Below, piece after piece: positions 1-6,062 of a DNA stretch of 8,768 nucleotides. The DNA lies in contig JAZDDW010000010.1 of the NCBI GenBank assembly GCA_043809365.1, positions 1 through 8,768 on the forward strand, read 5' to 3'. The notes beneath the pieces are model-generated. The model made no database searches, was not told the origin of the DNA, and saw only the letters and a program-made list of their open reading frames with translations. Positions within the stretch are counted from its first letter, which is position 1; every line of letters begins with the position of its first letter. Origin of the DNA: CAJAUT01 sp043809365 (GTDB lineage Bacteria > Patescibacteriota > Microgenomatia > UBA1400 > UBA12108). A program made the position numbers and the translations under genes.

Positions 1-83
1 TGGGACTCATGCACCTTGGACTCCTAGCTGTTCTCCTGTTGACTTTAGCTATTGAAAGTTGGTATATCTATAAGAAGCGATGA
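1..83 (+). CDS. C-terminal end of a membrane protein (partial)
   Basis: An open frame enters from the left edge (first full codon at 3) and stops at TGA 81-83. The visible 26 residues are a hydrophobic stretch (HLGLLAVLLLTLAIE) followed by SWYIYKKR, which is one membrane helix with a basic tail that would sit in the cytoplasm by the positive-inside rule. The stop overlaps the ATG of the next gene as ATGA, so the two are probably co-transcribed and translationally coupled. Too little is visible to name a family. The reading as a real gene end rests on the helix-plus-basic-tail pattern and the ATGA overlap, a pattern seen twice more in this window. Confidence 0.6.
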   Translation, partial: GLMHLGLLAVLLLTLAIESWYIYKKR

Positions 84-442
84 AAAAATCAATGAAAGTG
101 ATGAATAAACAAATTGAAGTGCAGGTTTACAAAATCCTGTATCAAGTTTTGGCGGACGCAAAAAGTGAAGAAGGGATCGAGCTGATCCTAGCCTCACTAA
201 TGAGCGAGGGAGAGATCTCGGCTATTGCCAAGCGGCTGGCAATTGCGGTGTTTTTGGACAAAGGACAGTCATATGAACATATTAAGGATGTGCTCAAGGT
301 CTCGACGGCGACCATTGCCTCGGTGGCGGAGGGAATGAACAAGCGGGGGATCCAGATGGCATTACAGCGGGTCAAGGCAGAGGAGTGGGCGGATGTGTGG
401 AGTATCCGGCTCTCGCGAGCACTAGAGAAGTTGATGAAGTAG
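80..442 (+). CDS. TrpR-like DNA-binding protein, YerC/YecD family
   Basis: This is a 120-aa, mostly helical protein of the Trp-repressor superfamily in the YerC/YecD branch. These are small cytoplasmic DNA-binding proteins whose ligand and targets are mostly unknown. The family pattern is visible: a helical N-terminal half with LIxASLMSEGEISAIAKRLAIA at about residues 38-58, then a helix-turn-helix at about 65-90 in which YEHIKDVLKVS precedes the recognition segment STATIASVAEGMNKRG. The length is slightly above the usual ~100 aa because of a basic N-terminal extension and a C-terminal tail. ATG 80 was chosen because it overlaps the upstream stop; ATGs at 92 and 101 are in frame and cannot be excluded. 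No trp gene is nearby, so tryptophan control should not be assumed. It could regulate its own operon or the neighbouring genes. Confidence 0.85.
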   Translation: MKKSMKVMNKQIEVQVYKILYQVLADAKSEEGIELILASLMSEGEISAIAKRLAIAVFLDKGQSYEHIKDVLKVSTATIASVAEGMNKRGIQMALQRVKAEEWADVWSIRLSRALEKLMK

Positions 443-445
443 GTC

Positions 446-454
446 TGGTATACT
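446..454 (+). promoter_or_regulatory. Extended -10 promoter element for metG
   Basis: TGGTATACT matches the extended -10 consensus TGnTATAAT with one mismatch. The hexamer TATACT is at 449-454 and seven bases later comes the metG ATG at 462, so a transcript starting 7-8 nt after the hexamer would begin at or next to the start codon. No good -35 box is seen at the right distance; an extended -10 can work without one. The element lies just after the stop of the upstream gene. Confidence 0.5.
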
Positions 455-461
455 AGGGTTC

Positions 462-1916
462 ATGAGTAAAGGGGTTTTTATCTCGACAGCAATACCATAC
501 GTTAACGGATTGCCTCATGCGGGACATACATTAGAATTTGTTCAAACCGATACCATTGCTAGGTATTTAAGACTCCAGGGTATGGATGTTTTCTTTTTGT
601 CTGGTACTGACGAAAATGCACTAAAAAATGTGTTGGCTGCTGAAAAAGATGATAAAACAACCAAGGAGTTCGTCGACGAAAACACTCAACACTTTTATGA
701 ACTGAAAGATTTACTCAATTTAAGTTTTGATGGATTTATTCGTACAACAGAAAAGCGACACTTTGAAGGCACACAGAAACTTTGGAATGCGTTAAATCCC
801 GATGATATTTATCAAGATGTATATGAGGGATTATATTGTGTTGGTTGTGAGGAATTTAAGAGAGAGATAGATTTAGACGAAAATGGCATGTGTCCTGAGC
901 ATAAAACTAAGCCAGAAAATGTGAAGGAGAAGAATTACTTTTTTCGGTTGAGTAAATATCAAGAAGAGATTAAGAAACTTATCACCGATGATGTTCTAAA
1001 AATACTTCCTGAAAAGAGAAAGAATGAGGTCTTGGGGTTTTTGAAAGCAGGTCTGCAAGATTTTTCTATATCAAGAAGTAAGGAGCGAGCGAGAGGATGG
1101 GGTGTGCCAGTACCTAATGACCCTGAACAAATAATTTACGTTTGGCTGGATGCTCTTGGCAATTATGTGACAGGTTTAGATTATGCAACTGATGGCGAAC
1201 TGTATAAGAAATTTTGGTTTGAAGCTAATCGACGAATTCATGTAATTGGGAAAGGTATTGTAAAATTTCATGCACTATATTGGATAGGATTATTACTTTC
1301 AGCCAAAATTCCCCTGCCAACTGAAGAATTTGTACATGGTTATGTAACTGTAGAGGGGAACAAAATAGGGAAATCGCTTGGGAACGCAATTGATCCCAAA
1401 TTGATTGTAGACAAGTACGGAGTAGACGCGTTTAGGTATTATTTGTTAAGAGAAATTCCTGCTTATGGCGATGGTGATTTTTCGTGGGAGAGAATGCAGG
1501 AAATATATAACTCAGATTTATCTAATGGTTTGGGTAACTTGATCTCCAGGGTTTCTACTTTATGCGAAAAATATCAACTTAATCTTAAGGATGATAATCC
1601 TGAAAGAAATGTGTTATTAGATGATATTGCTCCATATATGGATAAATTTCGTTTTAATGAAGCACTAAAAATAATATGGGGGAATGTGAGTGGTTTGGAT
1701 AAATATATGAGTGAACAAAGGCCGTGGCAACAAGAATTAGCCGAAGCCAACAAGACTTTGAGTAATATAGTGATTGGGATGACTGGTTTGCGAGGCATAA
1801 GAGATATTGCTGAAGCACTCCAATCATTTATGCCGGAGACTGCAGAGAAGATAAGCAAACAATTTGCGGGAGAAACAATTGTGAAGTCGTCTCCTCTTTT
1901 CCCCCGATTAACTTAA
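462..1916 (+). CDS. metG: Methionyl-tRNA synthetase (MetRS), class I
   Basis: MetG charges tRNA-Met with methionine in the cytoplasm using ATP. The 484-aa product has the class I signatures: N-terminal Rossmann start STAIPYVNGLPHAGHTLEF with the HIGH-type motif HAGH at residues 19-22, GTDEN at about 48-52, a single zinc knuckle with C126/C129 and C144/H147 (CxxC-x14-CxxH), and the KMSKS-type loop as KIGKS at 301-305 followed by LGNAID. The anticodon-binding helical domain follows (about 345-484, with SNGLGNLISRV). There is no C-terminal EMAP/Trbp111 tRNA-binding domain, so this is the short form (E. coli is 677 aa). The KMSKS serine is glycine. ATG 462 gives the canonical MetRS N-terminus; no Shine-Dalgarno lies upstream, but a -10 box ends 7 nt before it. 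Base composition is much more AT-rich than the neighbours, with many TTA, AGA, AAT and GAT codons. Confidence 0.97.
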   Translation: MSKGVFISTAIPYVNGLPHAGHTLEFVQTDTIARYLRLQGMDVFFLSGTDENALKNVLAAEKDDKTTKEFVDENTQHFYELKDLLNLSFDGFIRTTEKRHFEGTQKLWNALNPDDIYQDVYEGLYCVGCEEFKREIDLDENGMCPEHKTKPENVKEKNYFFRLSKYQEEIKKLITDDVLKILPEKRKNEVLGFLKAGLQDFSISRSKERARGWGVPVPNDPEQIIYVWLDALGNYVTGLDYATDGELYKKFWFEANRRIHVIGKGIVKFHALYWIGLLLSAKIPLPTEEFVHGYVTVEGNKIGKSLGNAIDPKLIVDKYGVDAFRYYLLREIPAYGDGDFSWERMQEIYNSDLSNGLGNLISRVSTLCEKYQLNLKDDNPERNVLLDDIAPYMDKFRFNEALKIIWGNVSGLDKYMSEQRPWQQELAEANKTLSNIVIGMTGLRGIRDIAEALQSFMPETAEKISKQFAGETIVKSSPLFPRLT

Positions 1917-1925
1917 TTATGGGGT

Positions 1926-1934
1926 TGATATAAT
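1926..1934 (+). promoter_or_regulatory. Orphan extended -10 element (TGATATAAT)
   Basis: TGATATAAT is a perfect match to the extended -10 consensus and forms part of the left arm of the 61-bp inverted repeat. Transcription would start near 1942. No convincing plus-strand gene follows before tatD: only reading frames of 19 aa (from 1962) and 21 aa (from 1981) are present. If active it would make a transcript antisense to the 71-aa gene at 2011-2226. It may equally be chance in AT-rich repeat DNA. Confidence 0.25.
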
Positions 1935-1986
1935 GAATTCCTCCTTCGCCGAAGGCTTCGGATGGACGCAGTAATTCATTATGTCA
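1926..1986. repeat. 61-bp inverted-repeat element with nested hairpins
   Basis: The outer arms are 1926-1939 (TGATATAATGAATT) and 1973-1986, complementary over 14 positions with one mismatch (T1929 opposite G1983, a G-U wobble in plus-strand RNA). Between them, 1942-1948 and 1959-1966 can pair (TCC/GGA and TTCG/CGGA with one bulged T). Alternative small hairpins also exist: CCTTC-GCC-GAAGG at 1944-1956 and CCGAA-GGC-TTCGG at 1949-1961. The element sits between the convergent metG and the 71-aa minus-strand gene. It could be a REP/MITE-like mobile repeat or a terminator-like structure; there is no clear T-run directly after it on the plus strand. No flanking target-site duplication is visible. 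Confidence 0.6.
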
Positions 1987-1989
1987 TTA

Positions 1990-2011
1990 GAAAAAGTAGA
2001 TTGGGCCCAAT
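1990..2011 (-). terminator. Weak candidate terminator for the 71-aa minus-strand gene
   Basis: A perfect 12-bp palindrome ATTGGGCCCAAT at 2000-2011 overlaps the last base of the 71-aa gene's stop codon (2011-2013). Read on the minus strand it is followed after a few bases by five T (A-tract 1991-1995 on the plus strand). Because the palindrome has no spacer, an RNA hairpin would have only about 4 bp around a GGCC loop, so it is weak as an intrinsic terminator. It might instead be a protein-binding site. Confidence 0.3.
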
Positions 2012-2226
2012 TATTCTTTAGAACTACGATTGATAAGGAGAATTAAACTCTCCATTGCGGCTGTCGAATAACGTTGTTTGGTGATGGCGTCAAGAGAAAG
2101 TGCGAGCGCCAAAGTTAGTCCTAAATAACTCGGGCCATCTATCGACAGAAGTCCAATTATGAGGGATCCGAAGAGCTCCGCCGCAATGAATGCCCTCTCT
2201 TTGTTTGTAGTTTCTACTGGTGTCAT
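2011..2226 (-). CDS. Hypothetical small protein (71 aa)
   Basis: This is a minus-strand frame of 71 codons beginning MTPVETTNKERAFIAAEL and ending NRSSKE. I do not recognise the family. There are two hydrophobic stretches, about residues 12-29 (AFIAAELFGSLIIGLLSI) and 35-48 (LGLTLALALSLDAI), and no Cys, His or Trp; it could be a small membrane or membrane-associated helical protein. The frame stays open further upstream to 2448, but that part is antisense to tatD, so ATG 2226 was chosen. This start lies exactly 7 nt after an extended -10 (TGCTAGAAT on the minus strand), as seen for metG and tatD. There is no Shine-Dalgarno. It fills most of the gap between metG and tatD, is convergent with metG and divergent from tatD. 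Support is the promoter spacing and protein-like composition rather than homology. Confidence 0.5.
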   Translation of the reverse strand: MTPVETTNKERAFIAAELFGSLIIGLLSIDGPSYLGLTLALALSLDAITKQRYSTAAMESLILLINRSSKE

Positions 2227-2249
2227 TGAGTATATTCTAGCAGTACAAT
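2220..2249 (+). promoter_or_regulatory. Promoter of tatD and the downstream glycan genes
   Basis: The -10 hexamer TACAAT at 2244-2249 (5 of 6 to TATAAT) ends 7 nt before the tatD ATG at 2257. GTGTCA at 2220-2225 matches TTGACA in 4 of 6 positions with an 18-bp spacer and is a possible -35. The start of transcription would fall on or next to the ATG. This is the only promoter I can see for the following plus-strand gene run, and its -35 region overlaps the start codon of the divergent 71-aa gene. Confidence 0.45.
2234..2242 (-). promoter_or_regulatory. Extended -10 element for the 71-aa minus-strand gene
   Basis: Read on the minus strand, TGCTAGAAT matches the extended -10 consensus TGnTATAAT with one mismatch. 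The hexamer occupies 2234-2239 and seven bases separate it from the minus-strand ATG at 2226, so the mRNA would start at or beside the ATG. It lies only 4 bp from the -10 hexamer of tatD on the other strand. Confidence 0.4.
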
Positions 2250-2256
2250 CAAGGGT

Positions 2257-3048
2257 ATGTTGATTGATACACATGCACATTTGTGGTTCCCGGAATATAA
2301 GGATGATTTGGACGAGGTAATCGCGCGCGCGAAAGCGACGGGAGTGGAGAAAATGATAGTCCCAGGAACGAGCAGGGAAACAAGCCGGCAAGCGACAGAA
2401 TTGGCGAAAAAGTACCCGGGGGTGATCTACGGCGCGGTGGGAGTACATCCGGAGGAGGTGGATGGGTTGGATTTAAGATTTATGATTCGAGATTTAAGAA
2501 AATTAATTACGGAAAATAGGGGACAGGTGGTGGCAATCGGCGAGATTGGAATTGATATATATACCGAAGAATTGCGAGCCAAATTGAAAGAGCAACAAGA
2601 AATGTTTAGAGTGCAGTGTGAGCTGGCGGTCGAGATGGACTTGCCGATCATCGTCCACACGCGACAGAGTTTGGGGGAAACGCTAGCCGTGCTGGATAAA
2701 CTACCCAAGATGCCACGGGGACAGTTCCATTGTTTCTCCCATGATGAGATAGGGTTAAAAGAAGTGCTGGCACGCGGATTCTACGTCAGTTTTGGGGGAA
2801 ATATTACATGGAGCAAAAGAGTGAAGAAAATGGTACCACTAGTCCCCGTAGATAAATTGCTCCTAGAGACGGACTCGCCACTGATGATGCCAAGAAATAC
2901 GGGGGGTGAGACAATAGAGCCAACTTTGCGCAATGAACCCAAGAATGTTAGAATGCTGGCCACTCTCCAGGCAGAGTTGCGTGGAGTGCCAGGAGAGCAA
3001 TTGGCGAGTGAAACTAACGCTAACGCACGACGGCTTTATAGATTATGA
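2257..3048 (+). CDS. tatD: TatD-family metal-dependent hydrolase (DNase)
   Basis: This 263-aa protein is a two-metal amidohydrolase of the TatD family, cytoplasmic TIM-barrel enzymes with 3'-5' exonuclease/DNase activity implicated in DNA quality control. The full metal site is visible: H6 and H8 in MLIDTHAHL, E96 in GEIGID, H134 in IVHTRQ, H158 in FHCFSHD and D206 in LLLETDSPL. The length is normal for the family (E. coli about 260 aa). ATG 2257 gives the canonical TatD N-terminus. The variable segment after GVHPEE (residues 72-85) is encoded by AT-rich DNA with heptamer repeats. Between TDSP and the family's RNEP motif the loop (MMPRNTGGETIEPTL) differs from the common form. The stop overlaps the next start as ATGA (3045-3048), so it is probably co-transcribed with the glycan genes, though no functional link to them is known. 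Confidence 0.95.
   Translation: MLIDTHAHLWFPEYKDDLDEVIARAKATGVEKMIVPGTSRETSRQATELAKKYPGVIYGAVGVHPEEVDGLDLRFMIRDLRKLITENRGQVVAIGEIGIDIYTEELRAKLKEQQEMFRVQCELAVEMDLPIIVHTRQSLGETLAVLDKLPKMPRGQFHCFSHDEIGLKEVLARGFYVSFGGNITWSKRVKKMVPLVPVDKLLLETDSPLMMPRNTGGETIEPTLRNEPKNVRMLATLQAELRGVPGEQLASETNANARRLYRL
2470..2497 (+). repeat. Heptanucleotide repeat array inside tatD
   Basis: Four heptamers lie head to tail: GATTTAA (2470-2476 and 2491-2497), GATTTAT (2477-2483) and GATTCGA (2484-2490), all beginning GATT. The repeat gives the peptide pattern DLRFMIR-DLRKLIT because three heptamers equal seven codons. The DNA here is much more AT-rich than the rest of tatD. It lies in the variable stretch between the GVHP and AIGEIGID motifs, so it probably does not disturb the barrel core. 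Confidence 0.6.
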
Positions 3049-4562
3049 AAAACTTGCGGAAATGGATTACTAGACATCCGAGGCGAACTAAGCGAGCACT
3101 GGAGATTTTGCCCGGGTTTGTGTCGTGGTTTTTGATCCTGTTCCCCGTGTGGGGATCCTGGCTAATTCCCGAGATTGTGGCGTATTATATTATTGGGTTT
3201 TCCGTGTATTGGTTTTACCGTTCGATCACGACCGCAATCCTGGCGGTACTTGGGTACTTTAAGTTGAAGAGCTACCAGCTATACGACTGGATGGGGGACG
3301 TGCGTAATTTCCCAGACTGGGCCCGAGTTCACCATATTATTGTGATCCCTACCTATAAAGAACCACTCCAAACCCTCCGACGTACTTTGGAAAAACTCAA
3401 AGAGCAAAGCTTCCCAATCAAGCGAATCCATATTATGCTCTCGTTTGAAGAGCGAGAAAAAGAAGCAGCCGGAGAGAAAGCTATATTGTTAACGGATGAA
3501 TATGGGGGAATATTTGGTCATTTGTGGATCACTTATCACCCCGATCTGCCAGGAGAAGTAAAGGGGAAATCATCAAATACAAGTTGGGGGGCGAAAGAGG
3601 CCAAGCGACTGTTGGTGGACCAAGATGGCATTAATATTGATTACGTTACAATCACGAGTGAGGATGCCGACGCGCTCTTGCATCCGTCATATTTTGCCTG
3701 TTTGACTTATCATTTCTTGGATAATCCTGCGCGCTATACGACCATCTGGCAGGCAGTATTACTGTTTTACAATAATATTTGGCGCGTTCCCCTATTTGTC
3801 CGAGTATTTTCTTCTTCTGCCTCGGTGTCACAACTGGCGATTGTAACAAGGCGAGATAGACTAATCAATTTCTCGACTTATACAGCGAGCTTGAAGATGA
3901 TCGATGCCATAGGTTACTGGGACACTGACGTAATTCCCGAAGATTGGAGATTATTTTTCAAAGCTTTTTTTGCCCTAGAAGGTAAGGTAAGCGTTGAACC
4001 AATCTTCCTACCTATTATGGCCGATGCGGCAGAAGCCAGCGGAGTATGGAAAACGTATAGCAGCCAATATGAACAGGTAAAGAGGTGGGCATGGGGAGTG
4101 TCGGATACACCGTATGTAATCTCTAGATGGGTGATGGCGGAATCAATCCCATTTTGGGAGAAAACGATCAGAGTACTGCGAGTACTGGAAGATCATTTTT
4201 TGTGGCCGGTTAACTGGTTTGCAATTACGATTGGAGCATTACTGCCCCCACTGCTGAACCAAAATTTTTCGCGCACCATGATTGGGAAAACATTACCCCA
4301 GGTCACTTCGGGGATTCTGACCTTATGTTTGGTTGCCTTGGTGGTGATGATTATTATTAACAATAAGCTCCGACCCAAACGGGAGGGGAAAAGAATTCCC
4401 ATTATTGGGGTAGTACTAGAAAGCTTGGAGTTTATCACGCTGCCGATTGTGGGATTCTTTTTCTCGGCACTACCGGGGATTGACGCTCACACCAGACTAA
4501 TGCTCGGGAAATACATTGAGTATAAAGTCACGGAAAAAGTTTCGCCAAAAGATGTAAAATGA
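3045..4562 (+). CDS. Membrane-bound family 2 glycosyltransferase (processive type)
   Basis: This 505-aa inner-membrane glycosyltransferase has a GT-A (GT2) catalytic core between membrane helices. Two N-terminal hydrophobic segments (about 21-41 and 44-72) precede the core, which starts IIVIPTYKEP (V100-P107). The DxD-type motif is D207-A-D209 in TSEDADALLHP, the catalytic-base region is E299-D300 in VIPEDWRL, and Q344-V-K-R347-W348 fits QxxRW, the acceptor/product motif of processive enzymes such as cellulose and hyaluronan synthases. At least three C-terminal hydrophobic segments follow (about 386-406, 423-440, 463-480). It would use a nucleotide sugar on the cytoplasmic side and may extrude a polymer; the sugar is not readable from the sequence. 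ATG 3045 overlaps the tatD stop. No Shine-Dalgarno is evident, consistent with coupling. The next gene begins 4 nt after the stop. Confidence 0.85.
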   Translation: MKNLRKWITRHPRRTKRALEILPGFVSWFLILFPVWGSWLIPEIVAYYIIGFSVYWFYRSITTAILAVLGYFKLKSYQLYDWMGDVRNFPDWARVHHIIVIPTYKEPLQTLRRTLEKLKEQSFPIKRIHIMLSFEEREKEAAGEKAILLTDEYGGIFGHLWITYHPDLPGEVKGKSSNTSWGAKEAKRLLVDQDGINIDYVTITSEDADALLHPSYFACLTYHFLDNPARYTTIWQAVLLFYNNIWRVPLFVRVFSSSASVSQLAIVTRRDRLINFSTYTASLKMIDAIGYWDTDVIPEDWRLFFKAFFALEGKVSVEPIFLPIMADAAEASGVWKTYSSQYEQVKRWAWGVSDTPYVISRWVMAESIPFWEKTIRVLRVLEDHFLWPVNWFAITIGALLPPLLNQNFSRTMIGKTLPQVTSGILTLCLVALVVMIIINNKLRPKREGKRIPIIGVVLESLEFITLPIVGFFFSALPGIDAHTRLMLGKYIEYKVTEKVSPKDVK

Positions 4563-4566
4563 GGGT

Positions 4567-6054
4567 ATGTGGAAATGGGTGAAGAATTTACATAAATGGT
4601 GTAACCGACACGAGTGGATCTTGTTTTTGATTGTGGTGATTTTGGTGCTGCGTGCCCCCAGCTTGATCATGCCCCATTACTACGGAGATGAGGAAATCTA
4701 TTTTGTGATGGGAAGAGCATGGAGGAGTGGAGTCCCTCTTTATCAAGCTATGTTTGATCACAAGCCACCACTTATTTATATCTTGGCTGGACTTGCTCCC
4801 ACCATGCTGGCATTTCGAGGACTATTAGCCGGAATGATGATTTTGCATACTGTCTTGTTTTGGGAATTGGCCAAGCGTTTTTGGCAGAAAACCCGGCCCT
4901 TTATGGCGTATGTGAGCAGTGCGATTTTTGTGTTACTGACTACTCTCCCCACTCTCGAGGGATTGACGGTGAATGCCGAACTGCTCATGATGGTGCCCGT
5001 GACGGCAGGAGTTTTGCTTCTGTGGAACTCTAAACAGGCTGAATGGAAAAAATATGGGTTGGCGGGATTATTACTTGGATTGGGATGGCTATATAAGATT
5101 CCGGTGGCGGCGGATGCGGCCGCAATAGGATTATTTTTCTTGGTGTTTAAACAGAAATCTTGGCGAGCGAGCCTGAAAGCATTATTTTCAAAATCAATGA
5201 TGGGATATATCCTGGGTTTTGTGACGCCATTGGCGATGACTTTTGCCTATTATTATCTCAAGGGTCATGGGGGGAGTTATCTCGATACAGTCTTAACGAT
5301 GAACCTAGGATATGTCTCTTCGTGGTCTACGAGTGCCTATACCTTTAATCCGTTTAAAAGTGGACTGGTAGTCAGGGGAACAATTTTGGCGGTGATGACA
5401 ACGGGGTTGTATCTGGCTAGAAAAAAACTAGATAAATCTCTCATATTGGCTTTGTTGTGGTTCTCCTACGCATTATTTGGGGCGCTGTTGTCGGCAAGGC
5501 CGTACCCACATTATCTGCAAGAGCCAGTTGTACCCTTTGCACTGTTGGTGCCTTACATTTTTGTGGCCGAGTCGCTACTGTCGTGGATATTACTTGGCGT
5601 GGTAGCGGGCAGTCTCCTGCTTATGCAGAGACAGGTCAAGTTTTGGGGATACCCCACGATGAGTGTTTACCAAAATTTTTGGCAATATGTGAATCACCAG
5701 ATAGGAAGTGAAGAATACCTGGCTAGATTTGATAATGCGAAGCGCAATTATGCCATTGCCAAGTATCTAAACGAACGACTGTCACCGACCGCCCAAATTT
5801 ATCTTTGGGGGAGTGATGCGACAATTTATAACCTGACAGAGAGACTACCTGCAGGAGGCAAATACATCGTCAGTTTCCATGTTCATGATTTGAAAAAAGA
5901 GAATTATGTGATAGACCAACTCCAAAAGAGCCGGCCAAAATACATCGTGAAGTTGCCAGGAAGTGAAGAGTTTACCCAACTAGATGAATTGATTGAGCGA
6001 GAATATATCCTAGTCAACAATACCTTGGGAGCGGAGATTTATATCCGCTTGTAG
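4567..6054 (+). CDS. PMT/ArnT-like membrane glycosyltransferase (GT39/GT83 type)
   Basis: This is a 495-aa polytopic membrane protein resembling the dolichyl-phosphate-mannose-protein mannosyltransferase / ArnT group (GT-C fold). These enzymes move a sugar from a polyprenyl-phosphate carrier onto an acceptor at the outer membrane face. After the first helix (about 17-33), the first external loop has the conserved acidic pair D41-E42 in HYYGDEEIYFVMGRAWRSG, then VPLYQAMFDHKPPLIYIL, which is typical of the family. About ten hydrophobic segments run to about residue 355, followed by a soluble, probably extracytoplasmic, C-terminal domain of about 140 aa with YLWGSDATIYNLT and IVKLPGSEEF. The acceptor (protein, lipid or glycan) cannot be told. 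ATG 4567 is preceded by GAGGG only 1 nt away, too close for a normal Shine-Dalgarno. The gene sits between the GT2 and the small membrane protein gene, with an 8-nt spacer to the latter. Confidence 0.82.
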   Translation: MWKWVKNLHKWCNRHEWILFLIVVILVLRAPSLIMPHYYGDEEIYFVMGRAWRSGVPLYQAMFDHKPPLIYILAGLAPTMLAFRGLLAGMMILHTVLFWELAKRFWQKTRPFMAYVSSAIFVLLTTLPTLEGLTVNAELLMMVPVTAGVLLLWNSKQAEWKKYGLAGLLLGLGWLYKIPVAADAAAIGLFFLVFKQKSWRASLKALFSKSMMGYILGFVTPLAMTFAYYYLKGHGGSYLDTVLTMNLGYVSSWSTSAYTFNPFKSGLVVRGTILAVMTTGLYLARKKLDKSLILALLWFSYALFGALLSARPYPHYLQEPVVPFALLVPYIFVAESLLSWILLGVVAGSLLLMQRQVKFWGYPTMSVYQNFWQYVNHQIGSEEYLARFDNAKRNYAIAKYLNERLSPTAQIYLWGSDATIYNLTERLPAGGKYIVSFHVHDLKKENYVIDQLQKSRPKYIVKLPGSEEFTQLDELIEREYILVNNTLGAEIYIRL

Positions 6055-6062
6055 AGAATTAA

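Noticed and set aside
1962..2046. Two tiny plus-strand frames (19 aa from 1962, 21 aa from 1981) after the orphan -10
   Set aside because: They are too short, have no family resemblance, and overlap the repeat element and the end of the minus-strand gene.
2227..2448. Upstream extension of the 71-aa minus-strand gene to give 145 aa
   Set aside because: The extra part is antisense to the well-supported 5' end of tatD and its residues look like non-coding translation (many His, Arg, Cys). The promoter spacing supports ATG 2226.
5160..5711. Short plus-strand frames inside the PMT-like gene
   Set aside because: They overlap a long membrane-protein frame in another phase and show no recognisable domain.
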